Shown: positions 1-9,315 of the stretch, in pieces | How the letters are laid out: every line of letters starts with the position of its first letter | Position numbering within the stretch: the first letter of the stretch is position 1 | DNA from: Sepiola atlantica | Taxonomy: Eukaryota > Mollusca > Cephalopoda > Sepiida > Sepiolidae | Assembly (NCBI GenBank): GCA_963556195.1 | Contig: CAUVYP010001193.1 | Span: forward strand, 62,001-126,000 | Direction: 5' to 3' | Length of the DNA stretch: 64,000 nucleotides | The notes under the pieces: model-generated | Told to the model about the DNA's origin: nothing | What the model saw: only the letters and a program-made list of their open reading frames with translations | Database searches by the model: none | Position numbers and translations under genes: made by a program

Positions 1-110
1 AATCAAGTGAAAATCGACGCGCACAACGTGTTTTTCATTAGTTATTCACGTATATCGTTTACATAAACATCCACATTCGAAAGTCATAATTCCATGTTGT
101 AAAGCGTAAA

Positions 111-228
111 CCTGATGAAATCTAGTGAAAATCGTCTCGCCATTCGTGTTTTTCATTAGTTTTTCACGAATATCGATTACACGCACATCCACATTAGAAA
201 GTCATAATTCCATGATGTAAAGCGTAAA
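111..228 (+). repeat. Monomer subtype P (gccattcg)
   Basis: An L-like monomer in which gcacaacg is replaced by gccattcg. This copy also has atgatgtaaag near its end. P normally follows a Q monomer, as at 3537, 5545, 8619, 10504, 13568, 15926 and 17115. Three copies have a further change, gtctccccattcg (near 33544, 39923 and 41577), which tags one duplicated lineage. Confidence 0.87.
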
Positions 229-346
229 CCTGATGAAATCTAGTGAAAATTGACTCGCACAACGTGTTTTTCATTAGTTATTCACGAATATCGTTTACAC
301 AAACATCCACATTCGAAAGTCATAATTCCATGTTATAAAGCGTAAA
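229..346 (+). repeat. Monomer subtype S (ttgactcgc)
   Basis: Like the canonical monomer but with aaaattgactcgc in place of aaaatcgactcgc, a CpG to TpG change. This copy also ends ttataaag instead of ttgtaaag. S monomers recur through the array (for example near 1195, 2850, 4858, 9925, 21026, 32713, 39090, 46998, 53011, 55730 and 58210), usually between tatatcg-type and aatatcg-type monomers, which makes them useful markers for higher-order units. Confidence 0.85.
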
Positions 347-464
347 CCTGATGAAATCTAGTGAAAATCGACTCGCACAACGTGTTTTTCATTAGTTATT
401 CACGAATATCGTTTACACAAACATCCACATTCGAAAGTCATAATTCCATGTTGTAAAGCGTAAA
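347..464 (+). repeat. Canonical satellite monomer (subtype R), 118 bp
   Basis: This copy matches the commonest state at nearly every site. Reading from an arbitrary start at cctgatg, the landmarks are: gaaatctagtgaaaatcg (positions 7-24), actcgcacaacgtg (25-38), a T5 run (39-43), cattagttattcacg (44-58), aatatcg (59-65), tttacacaaacatcc (66-80), attcgaaagtc (83-93), ataattccatg (94-104) and ttgtaaagcgtaaa (105-118). It has 17 G and 24 C (34.7% GC) and seven CpG. 118 is not a multiple of three, and the monomer has stops such as TAG and TGA in tctagtga and TAA in gtaaag and cataat, so long reading frames cannot persist along the array. The choice of first base is a convention. Confidence 0.95.
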
Positions 465-584
465 CCTGATGAAATCTAGTGAAAATCGTCTCGCACAACG
501 TGTTTTTTCACTCAGTTATACACGAATATCGTTTACACAAACATCCACATTCAAAAGTCATAATTCCATGTTATAAAGCGTAAA
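465..584 (+). repeat. Monomer subtype J, 120 bp
   Basis: Two bases longer than the canonical monomer. The central segment reads ttttttcactcagttatac instead of tttttcattagttattcac, and the monomer is linked to attcaaaagtc and ttataaag. I counted about 34 J-type copies, including two with cagtcag (near 53275 and 55991), one with a T7 run (near 39340) and one with a 12-bp deletion (48993-49100). Because J adds 2 bp, block lengths of the form 118n+2 report how many J monomers a unit contains. Several J copies are exactly 1,890 bp apart (16 monomers). Confidence 0.9.
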
Positions 585-702
585 CCTGATGAAATCTAGT
601 GAAAATCGACTCGCACAACGTGTTTTTCATTAGTTATTCACGAATATCGTTTACACAAACATCCACATTCGAAAGTCATAATTCCATGTTGTAAAGCGTA
701 AA

Positions 703-820
703 CCTGATGAAATCAAGTGAAAATCGTCTCGCACAACGTGTTTTTACTCAGTTATTCACGAATATCGATTAGACAAACATCCACATTCTAAATTCATAAA
801 TCCATGTTGTAAAGCGTAAA
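703..820 (+). repeat. Monomer subtype K (caag, actcag, attagac, ctaaattcataaatcc)
   Basis: Linked differences from canonical: caag for ctag, cgtctcgc, tttttactcagttattcac, cgattagacaaac, and ctaaattcataaatcc where others have cgaaagtcataattcc. It is one of the most divergent subtypes. K is normally followed directly by L, as here at 821. It also serves as the natural left edge of the 1,654-bp, 1,534-bp and 2,716-bp tandem units further right. Confidence 0.9.
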
Positions 821-938
821 CCTGATGAAATCTAGTGAAAATCGTCTCGCACAACGTGTTTTTCATTAGTTTTTCACGAATATCGATTACACGCACATCC
901 ACATTAGAAAGTCATAATTCCATGTTGTAAAGCGTAAA
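821..938 (+). repeat. Monomer subtype L (attagtttttcacg, attacacgc, attagaaag)
   Basis: Carries cgtctcgcacaac, cattagtttttcacg, cgattacacgcac and cattagaaagtc. The change of ttattcac to tttttcac creates an inverted repeat with the upstream GTGAAAA: 7-bp arms at monomer positions 15-21 and 51-57 with a 29-base loop. L usually follows K, and the junction after it may read ccgtatg instead of cctgatg. Confidence 0.88.
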
Positions 939-2474
939 CCTGATGAAATCTAGTGAAAATCGACTCGCACAACGTGTTTTTCATTAGTTATTCACGAATA
1001 TCGTTTACACAAACATCCACATTCAAAAGTCATAATTCCATGTTATAAAGCGTAAACCTGATGAAATCTAGTGAAAATCGACTCGCACAACGTGTTTTTC
1101 ATTAGTTATTCACGTATATCGTTTACACAAACATCCACATTCGAAAGTCATAATTCCATGTTGTAAAGCGTAAACCTGATGAAATCTAGTGAAAATTGAC
1201 TCGCACAACGTGTTTTTCATTAGTTATTCACGAATATCGTTTACACAAACATCCACATTCGAAAGTCATAATTCCATGTTATAAAGCGTAAACCTGATGA
1301 AATCTAGTGAAAATCGACTCGCACAACGTGTTTTTCATTAGTTATTCACGAATATCGTTTACACAAACATCCACATTCAAAAGTCATAATTCCATGTTAT
1401 AAAGCGTAAACCTGATGAAATCTAGTGAAAATCGACTCGCACAACGTGTTTTTCATTAGTTATTCACGTATATCGTTTACACAAACATCCACATTCGAAA
1501 GTCATAATTCCATGTTGTAAAGCGTAAACCTGATGAAATCTAGTGAAAATTGACTCGCACAACGTGTTTTTCATTAGTTATTCACGAATATCGTTTACAC
1601 AAACATCCACATTCGAAAGTCATAATTCCATGTTATAAAGCGTAAACCTGATGAAATCTAGTGAAAATCGACTCGCACAACGTGTTTTTCATTAGTTATT
1701 CACGAATATCGTTTACACAAACATCCACATTCGAAAGTCATAATTCCATGTTGTAAAGCGTAAACCTGATGAAATCTAGTGAAAATCGTCTCGCACAACG
1801 TGTTTTTTCACTCAGTTATACACGAATATCGTTTACACAAACATCCACATTCAAAAGTCATAATTCCATGTTATAAAGCGTAAACCTGATGAAATCTAGT
1901 GAAAATCGACTCGCACAACGTGTTTTTCATTAGTTATTCACGAATATCGTTTACACAAACATCCACATTCGAAAGTCATAATTCCATGTTGTAAAGCGTA
2001 AACCTGATGAAATCAAGTGAAAATCGTCTCGCACAACGTGTTTTTACTCAGTTATTCACGAATATCGATTAGACAAACATCCACATTCTAAATTCATAAA
2101 TCCATGTTGTAAAGCGTAAACCTGATGAAATCTAGTGAAAATCGTCTCGCACAACGTGTTTTTCATTAGTTTTTCACGAATATCGATTACACGCACATCC
2201 ACATTAGAAAGTCATAATTCCATGTTGTAAAGCGTAAACCTGATGAAATCTAGTGAAAATCGTCTCGCACAACGTGTTTTTCATTAGTTTTTCACGAATA
2301 TCGATTACACGCACATCCACATTAGAAAGTCATAATTCCATGTTGTAAAGCGTAAACCTGATGAAATCAAGTGAAAATCGTCTCGCACAACGTGTTTTTA
2401 CTCAGTTATTCACGAATATCGTTTACACAAACATCCACATTCAAAAGTCATAATTCCATGTTATAAAGCGTAAA

Positions 2475-2592
2475 CCTGATGAAATCTAGTGAAAATCGAC
2501 TCGCACAACGTGTTTTTCATTAGTTATTCACGTATATCGTTTACACAAACATCCACATTCAAAAGTCGTAATTACATGTTGTAAAGCGTAAA
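2475..2592 (+). repeat. Monomer variant with gtcgtaattacatg
   Basis: Carries attcaaaagtcgtaattacatg split over two linked sites: gtcgta for gtcata and ttacatg for ttccatg. I found this variant only from here to about 29710 (copies near 4575, 4690, 8108, 8934, 9053, 12947, 14363, 15190, 15309, 18020, 22986, 25700, 26527, 26648, 27120, 27238 and 29708). None was seen in the right half. Confidence 0.82.
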
Positions 2593-2710
2593 CCTGATGA
2601 AATCTAGTGAAAATCGACTCGCACAACGTGTTTTTCATTAGTTATTCACGAATATCGTTTACACAAACATCCACATTCAAAAGTCATAATTCCATGTTAT
2701 AAAGCGTAAA

Positions 2711-3654
2711 CCTGATGAAATCTAGTGAAAATCGACTCGCACAACGTGTTTTTCATTAGTTATTCACGTATATCGTTTACACAAACATCCACATTCGAAA
2801 GTCATAATTCCATGTTGTAAAGCGTAAACCTGATGAAATCTAGTGAAAATTGACTCGCACAACGTGTTTTTCATTAGTTATTCACGAATATCGTTTACAC
2901 AAACATCCACATTCGAAAGTCATAATTCCATGTTATAAAGCGTAAACCTGATGAAATCTAGTGAAAATCGACTCGCACAACGTGTTTTTCATTAGTTATT
3001 CACGGATATCGTTTACACAAACATCCACATTCGAAAGTCATAATTCCATGTTGTAAAGCGTAAACCTGATGAAATCAAGTGAAAATCGACGCGCACAACG
3101 TGTTTTTCATTAGTTATTCACGTATATCGTTTACACAAACATCCACATTCGAAAGTCATAATTCCATGTTGTAAAGCGTAAACCTGATGAAATCAAGTGA
3201 AAATCGTCTCGCACAACGTGTTTTTACTCAGTTATTCACGAATATCGATTAGACAAACATCCACATTCTAAATTCATAAATCCATGTTGTAAAGCGTAAA
3301 CCTGATGAAATCTAGTGAAAATCGTCTCGCACAACGTGTTTTTCATTAGTTTTTCACGAATATCGATTACACGCACATCCACATTAGAAAGTCATAATTC
3401 CATGTTGTAAAGCGTAAACCTGATGAAATCAAGTGAAAATCGACGCGCACAACGTGTTTTTCATTAGTTATTCACGTATATCGTTTACATAAACATCCAC
3501 ATTCGAAAGTCATAATTCCATGTTGTAAAGCGTAAACCTGATGAAATCTAGTGAAAATCGTCTCGCCATTCGTGTTTTTCATTAGTTTTTCACGAATATC
3601 GATTACACGCACATCCACATTAGAAAGTCATAATTCCATGATGTAAAGCGTAAA
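2711..3654 (+). repeat. Higher-order block b, copy 1 (repeated at 4719-5662)
   Basis: Eight monomers (944 bp) in the order R(tatatcg), S, R, R(ggatatcg), Q, K, L, Q with flanking P recur at an offset of 2,008 bp, i.e. 17 monomers plus one J. The P copies at the right edge differ: atgatg then cctgat here, atgttg then ccgtat in the partner. Confidence 0.82.
3065..3182 (+). repeat. Monomer subtype Q (caag, gacgcgc, tatatcg)
   Basis: Combines caag, cgacgcgcacaac and cacgtatatcg with otherwise canonical sequence. The gacgcgc change adds a CpG, for eight in this monomer. A derivative with gacgtgc occurs at 8277, 14533 and 25873 and marks three copies of one 11-monomer block. A derivative with tttacataaac occurs at 58, 3484 and 5492 only. 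Confidence 0.88.
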
Positions 3655-4364
3655 CCTGATGAAATCTAGTGAAAATTGACTCGCACAACGTGTTTTTCAT
3701 TAGTTATTCACGAATATCGTTTACACAAACATCCACATTCGAAAGTCATAATTCCATGTTATAAAGCGTAAACCTGATGAAATCTAGTGAAAATCGACTC
3801 GCACAACGTGTTTTTCATTAGTTATTCACGAATATCGTTTACACAAACATCCACATTCGAAAGTCATAATTCCATGTTGTAAAGCGTAAACCTGATGAAA
3901 TCTAGTGAAAATCGTCTCGCACAACGTGTTTTTTCACTCAGTTATACACGAATATCGTTTACACAAACATCCACATTCAAAAGTCATAATTCCATGTTAT
4001 AAAGCGTAAACCTGATGAAATCTAGTGAAAATCGACTCGCACAACGTGTTTTTCATTAGTTATTCACGAATATCGTTTACACAAACATCCACATTCGAAA
4101 GTCATAATTCCATGTTGTAAAGCGTAAACCTGATGAAATCAAGTGAAAATCGTCTCGCACAACGTGTTTTTACTCAGTTATTCACGAATATCGATTAGAC
4201 AAACATCCACATTCTAAATTCATAAATCCATGTTGTAAAGCGTAAACCTGATGAAATCTAGTGAAAATCGTCTCGCACAACGTGTTTTTCATTAGTTTTT
4301 CACGAATATCGATTACACGCACATCCACATTAGAAAGTCATAATTCCATGTTGTAAAGCGTAAA
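3427..4364 (+). repeat. Higher-order block a, copy 2
   Basis: Second copy of the block at 1-938, same subtype order. It overlaps the right end of another repeated block (2711-3654), so duplications here were nested rather than simple. Confidence 0.85.
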
Positions 4365-4718
4365 CCTGATGAAATCTAGTGAAAATCGTCTCGCACAACG
4401 TGTTTTTCATTAGTTTTTCACGAATATCGATTACACGCACATCCACATTAGAAAGTCATAATTCCATGTTGTAAAGCGTAAACCTGATGAAATCAAGTGA
4501 AAATCGTCTCGCACAACGTGTTTTTACTCAGTTATTCACGAATATCGTTTACACAAACATCCACATTCAAAAGTCGTAATTACATGTTGTAAAGCGTAAA
4601 CCTGATGAAATCTAGTGAAAATCGACTCGCACAACGTGTTTTTCATTAGTTATTCACGAATATCGTTTACACAAACATCCACATTCAAAAGTCGTAATTA
4701 CATGTTGTAAAGCGTAAA

Positions 4719-5662
4719 CCTGATGAAATCTAGTGAAAATCGACTCGCACAACGTGTTTTTCATTAGTTATTCACGTATATCGTTTACACAAACATCCAC
4801 ATTCGAAAGTCATAATTCCATGTTGTAAAGCGTAAACCTGATGAAATCTAGTGAAAATTGACTCGCACAACGTGTTTTTCATTAGTTATTCACGAATATC
4901 GTTTACACAAACATCCACATTCGAAAGTCATAATTCCATGTTATAAAGCGTAAACCTGATGAAATCTAGTGAAAATCGACTCGCACAACGTGTTTTTCAT
5001 TAGTTATTCACGGATATCGTTTACACAAACATCCACATTCGAAAGTCATAATTCCATGTTGTAAAGCGTAAACCTGATGAAATCAAGTGAAAATCGACGC
5101 GCACAACGTGTTTTTCATTAGTTATTCACGTATATCGTTTACACAAACATCCACATTCGAAAGTCATAATTCCATGTTGTAAAGCGTAAACCTGATGAAA
5201 TCAAGTGAAAATCGTCTCGCACAACGTGTTTTTACTCAGTTATTCACGAATATCGATTAGACAAACATCCACATTCTAAATTCATAAATCCATGTTGTAA
5301 AGCGTAAACCTGATGAAATCTAGTGAAAATCGTCTCGCACAACGTGTTTTTCATTAGTTTTTCACGAATATCGATTACACGCACATCCACATTAGAAAGT
5401 CATAATTCCATGTTGTAAAGCGTAAACCTGATGAAATCAAGTGAAAATCGACGCGCACAACGTGTTTTTCATTAGTTATTCACGTATATCGTTTACATAA
5501 ACATCCACATTCGAAAGTCATAATTCCATGTTGTAAAGCGTAAACCTGATGAAATCTAGTGAAAATCGTCTCGCCATTCGTGTTTTTCATTAGTTTTTCA
5601 CGAATATCGATTACACGCACATCCACATTAGAAAGTCATAATTCCATGTTGTAAAGCGTAAA
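4719..5662 (+). repeat. Higher-order block b, copy 2
   Basis: Partner of 2711-3654. Both copies share the S to Q order and the rare tttacataaac (3484 and 5492). Immediately to the right the order breaks down into the irregular stretch that contains the most divergent pair of monomers (5781-6016). Confidence 0.82.
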
Positions 5663-5780
5663 CCGTATGAAATCAAGTGAAAATCGACGCGCACAACGTG
5701 TTTTTCATTAGTTATTCACGAATATCGTTTACACAAACATCCACATTCGAAAGTCATAATTCCATGTTGTAAAGCGTAAA

Positions 5781-6016
5781 CCTGATGAAATCAAGTGAAA
5801 ATCGTCTCGCACAACGTGTTTTTACTCAGTTATTCACGAATATCGATTAGACAAAATTCCACATTCTAAATTCATGAATCCATGTTGTAAAGCGTAAACC
5901 GTATGAAATCTAGTAGAAATCGTCTCGCACAACGTGTTTTTACTCAGTTATTCACGAATATCGATTAGACAAACATCCACATTCAAAAGTCATAATTCCA
6001 TGTTATAAAGCGTAAA
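5781..6016 (+). repeat. Two unusually divergent monomers
   Basis: The first is K-like but reads gacaaaattccac where others have gacaaacatccac, and ttcatgaatcc where K has ttcataaatcc. Its junction is ccgtatg. The second reads ctagtagaaatcg where all others have ctagtgaaaatcg or its close variants. I saw these private changes nowhere else in the window, so this pair has not been spread by the block duplications. Confidence 0.8.
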
Positions 6017-7080
6017 CCTGATGAAATCTAGTGAAAATCGACTCGCACAACGTGTTTTTCATTAGTTATTCACGTATATCGTTTACACAAACATCCACAT
6101 TCGAAAGTCATAATTCCATGTTGTAAAGCGTAAACCTGATGAAATCTAGTGAAAATCGTCTCGCACAACGTGTTTTTCATTAGTTATTCACGAATATCGT
6201 TTACACAAACATCCACATTAGAAAGTCATAATTCCATGTTGTAAAGCGTAAACCTGATGAAATCTAGTGAAAATCGACTCGCACAACGTGTTTTTCATTA
6301 GTTATTCACGAATATCGTTTACACAAACATCCACATTCGAAAGTCATAATTCCATGTTGTAAAGCGTAAACCTGATGAAATCTAGTGAAAATCGACGCGC
6401 ACAACGTGTTTTTCATTAGTTATTCACGTATATCGTTTACACAAACATCCACATTCGAAAGTCATAATTCCATGTTATAAAGCGTAAACCTGATGAAATC
6501 TAGTGAAAATCGACTCGCACAACGTGTTTTTCATTAGTTATTCACGAATATCGTTTACACAAACATCCACATTCGAAAGTCATAATTCCATGTTGTAAAG
6601 CGTAAACCTGATGAAATCAAGTGAAAATCGTCTCGCACAACGTGTTTTTACTCAGTTATTCACGAATATCGATTAGACAAACATCCACATTCGAAAGTCA
6701 TAATTCCATGTTGTAAAGCGTAAACCTGATGAAATCTAGTGAAAATCGTCTCGCCATTCGTGTTTTTCATTAGTTTTTCACGAATATCGATTACACGCAC
6801 ATCCACATTAGAAAGTCATAATTCCATGTTGTAAAGCGTAAACCTGATGAAATCTAGTGAAAATCGTCTCGCACAACGTGTTTTTTCACTCAGTTATACA
6901 CGAATATCGTTTACACAAACATCCACATTCAAAAGTCATAATTCCATGTTATAAAGCGTAAACCTGATGAAATCAAGTGAAAATCGTCTCGCACAACGTG
7001 TTTTTACTCAGTTATTCACGTATATCGTTTACACAAACATCCACATTCGAAAGTCATAATTCCATGTTGTAAAGCGTAAA

Positions 7081-7198
7081 CCTGATGAAAGCTAGCGAAA
7101 ATCGTCTCGCACAACGTGTTTTTCATTAGTTTTTCACGAATATTGATTACACGCACATCCACATTAGAAAGTCATAATTCCATGTTGTAAAGCGTAAA
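7081..7198 (+). repeat. Monomer subtype T (gaaagctagcg), one of six
   Basis: An L-like monomer with gaaagctagcgaaaatcg and aatattgattac. Six copies begin at 7081, 12268, 21953, 34113, 41082 and 42736. Each is preceded by J then a caag/actcag monomer with tatatcg, and followed by a caag/actcag monomer, so the local order J-V-T travels as a unit. The 41082 and 42736 copies are the two halves of the 1,654-bp tandem duplication. Confidence 0.92.
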
Positions 7199-7316
7199 CC
7201 TGATGAAATCAAGTGAAAATCGTCTCGCACAACGTGTTTTTACTCAGTTATTCACGAATATCGATTAGACAAACATCTACAATCGAAAGTCATAATTCCA
7301 TGATGTAAAGCGTAAA
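7199..7316 (+). repeat. Monomer subtype C (atctacaatcg, atgatgtaaag)
   Basis: A K-like first part (caag, actcag, attagac) joined to atctacaatcgaaagtc and atgatgtaaag. This copy ends in a ccgtatg junction. The same subtype recurs behind T monomers and elsewhere (for example near 12460, 22150, 34310, 35370, 36200, 42935, 43760, 45290, 46350, 60400 and 61455). Two copies, near 36219 and 43781, share the extra change gtaaaacg, showing they descend from one duplicated block. Confidence 0.85.
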
Positions 7317-7788
7317 CCGTATGAAATCAAGTGAAAATCGTCTCGCACAACGTGTTTTTCATTAGTTATTCACGAATATCGTTTACACAAACATCCACAT
7401 TCGAAAGTCATAATTCCATGTTGTAAAGCGTAAACCTGATGAAATCTAGTGAAAATCGACGCGCACAACGTGTTTTTCATTAGTTATTCACGAATATCGT
7501 TTACACAAACATCCACATTCGAAAGTCATAATTCCATGTTGTAAAGCGTAAACCTGATGAAATCAAGTGAAAATCGTCTCGCACAACGTGTTTTTACTCA
7601 GTTATTCACGAATATCGATTAGACAAACATCTACAATCGAAAGTCATAATTCCATGATGTAAAGCGTAAACCTGATGAAATCTAGTGAAAATTGACTCGC
7701 ACAACGTGTTTTTCATTAGTTATTCACGAATATCGTTTACACAAACATCCACATTCGAAAGTCATAATTCCATGTTGTAAAGCGTAAA

Positions 7789-7900
7789 CCTGATGAAATC
7801 AAGTGAAAATCGTCTCGCACAACGTGTTTTTACTCAGTTATTCACGAATATCGATTAGACAAACATCCACATTCTAAATTCATAAATCCATGTTGTAAAG
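7789..7900 (+). repeat. Short K monomer, 7-bp deletion at its end
   Basis: The junction reads gttgtaaagctgatg, where every other K copy has gttgtaaagcgtaaacctgatg split over the junction. Seven bases are missing, giving a 111-bp monomer. It is private to this copy, so it happened after the surrounding block was duplicated or has not been amplified since. Confidence 0.9.
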
Positions 7901-8017
7901 CTGATGAAATCTAGTGAAAATCGTCTCGCACAACGTGTTTTTCATTAGTTTTTCACGAATATCGATTACACGCACATCCACATTAGAAAGTCATAATTCC
8001 ATGTTATAAAGCGTAAA

Positions 8018-9315
8018 CCTGATGAAATCTAGTGAAAATCGACTCGCACAACGTGTTTTTCATTAGTTATTCACGTATATCGTTTACACAAACATCCACA
8101 TTCAAAAGTCGTAATTACATGTTGTAAAGCGTAAACCTGATGAAATCTAGTGAAAATCGACTCGCACAACGTGTTTTTCATTAGTTATTCACGGATATCG
8201 TTTACACAAACATCCACATTCGAAAGTCATAATTCCATGTTGTAAAGCGTAAACCTGATGAAATCAAGTGAAAATCGACGTGCACAACGTGTTTTTCATT
8301 AGTTATTCACGTATATCGTTTACACAAACATCCACATTCGAAAGTCATAATTCCATGTTATAAAGCGTAAACCTGATGAAATCTAGTGAAAATCGACTCG
8401 CACAACGTGTTTTTCATTAGTTATTCACGGATATCGTTTACACAAACATCCACATTCGAAAGTCATAATTCCATGTTGTAAAGCGTAAACCTGATGAAAT
8501 CAAGTGAAAATCGACGCGCACAACGTGTTTTTCATTAGTTATTCACGTATATCGTTTACACAAACATCCACATTCGAAAGTCATAATTCCATGTTGTAAA
8601 GCGTAAACCTGATGAAATCTAGTGAAAATCGTCTCGCCATTCGTGTTTTTCATTAGTTTTTCACGAATATCGATTACACGCACATCCACATTAGAAAGTC
8701 ATAATTCCATGATGTAAAGCGTAAACCGTATGAAATCAAGTGAAAATCGTCTCGCACAACGTGTTTTTACTCAGTTATTCACGAATATCGTTTACACAAA
8801 CATCCACATTCAAAAGTCATAATTCCATGTTATAAAGCGTAAACCTGATGAAATCTAGTGAAAATCGACTCGCACAACGTGTTTTTCATTAGTTATTCAC
8901 GTATATCGTTTACACAAACATCCACATTCAAAAGTCGTAATTACATGTTGTAAAGCGTAAACCTGATGAAATCAAGTGAAAATCGACGCGCACAACGTGT
9001 TTTTCATTAGTTAATCACGTATATCGTTTACACAAACATCCACATTCAAAAGTCGTAATTACATGTTGTAAAGCGTAAACCTGATGAAATCTAGTGAAAA
9101 TCGACTCGCACAACGTGTTTTTCATTAGTTATTCACGAATATCGTTTACACAAACATCCACATTCAAAAGTCATAATTCCATGTTATAAAGCGTAAACCT
9201 GATGAAATCTAGTGAAAATCGACTCGCACAACGTGTTTTTCATTAGTTATTCACGGATATCGTTTACACAAACATCCACATTCGAAAGTCATAATTCCAT
9301 GTTGTAAAGCGTAAA
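8018..9315 (+). repeat. Higher-order block d, copy 1 of 3 (11 monomers, 1,298 bp)
   Basis: Repeated at 14274-15571 (offset 6,256) and 25614-26911 (further 11,340). All three contain the only gacgtgc monomers in the window (8277, 14533, 25873) and the pair of gtcgtaattacatg monomers. Private differences in this copy are atgatg in its P monomer and ttaatcacg near 9011. Confidence 0.88.

Larger units (their letters stand above)
1..938 (+). repeat. Higher-order block a, copy 1 (repeated at 3427-4364)
   Basis: About eight monomers, ending Q, P, S, R, J, R, K, L, match 3427-4364 at a constant offset of 3,426 bp. The match includes the rare tttacataaac (58 and 3484), the P copy with atgatg, and the J copy. 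After 938 the two copies diverge (R versus a second L). The left edge lies outside the window. Confidence 0.85.
6843..7552 (+). repeat. Higher-order block c, copy 1 (repeated at 12030-12739)
   Basis: Six monomers (710 bp): J, V (caag/actcag/tatatcg), T, C, then two R/Q-like monomers. The offset to copy 2 is 5,187 bp, fixed by the T marker at 7091 and 12278. The ccgtatg junction after C is shared. Confidence 0.87.

Noticed and set aside
347..464. CENP-B box
   Set aside because: attcgaaagtcata begins like the conserved TTCG of a CENP-B box, but the downstream A and CGGG positions do not match. No other site in the monomer fits the box, on either strand as far as I could read.
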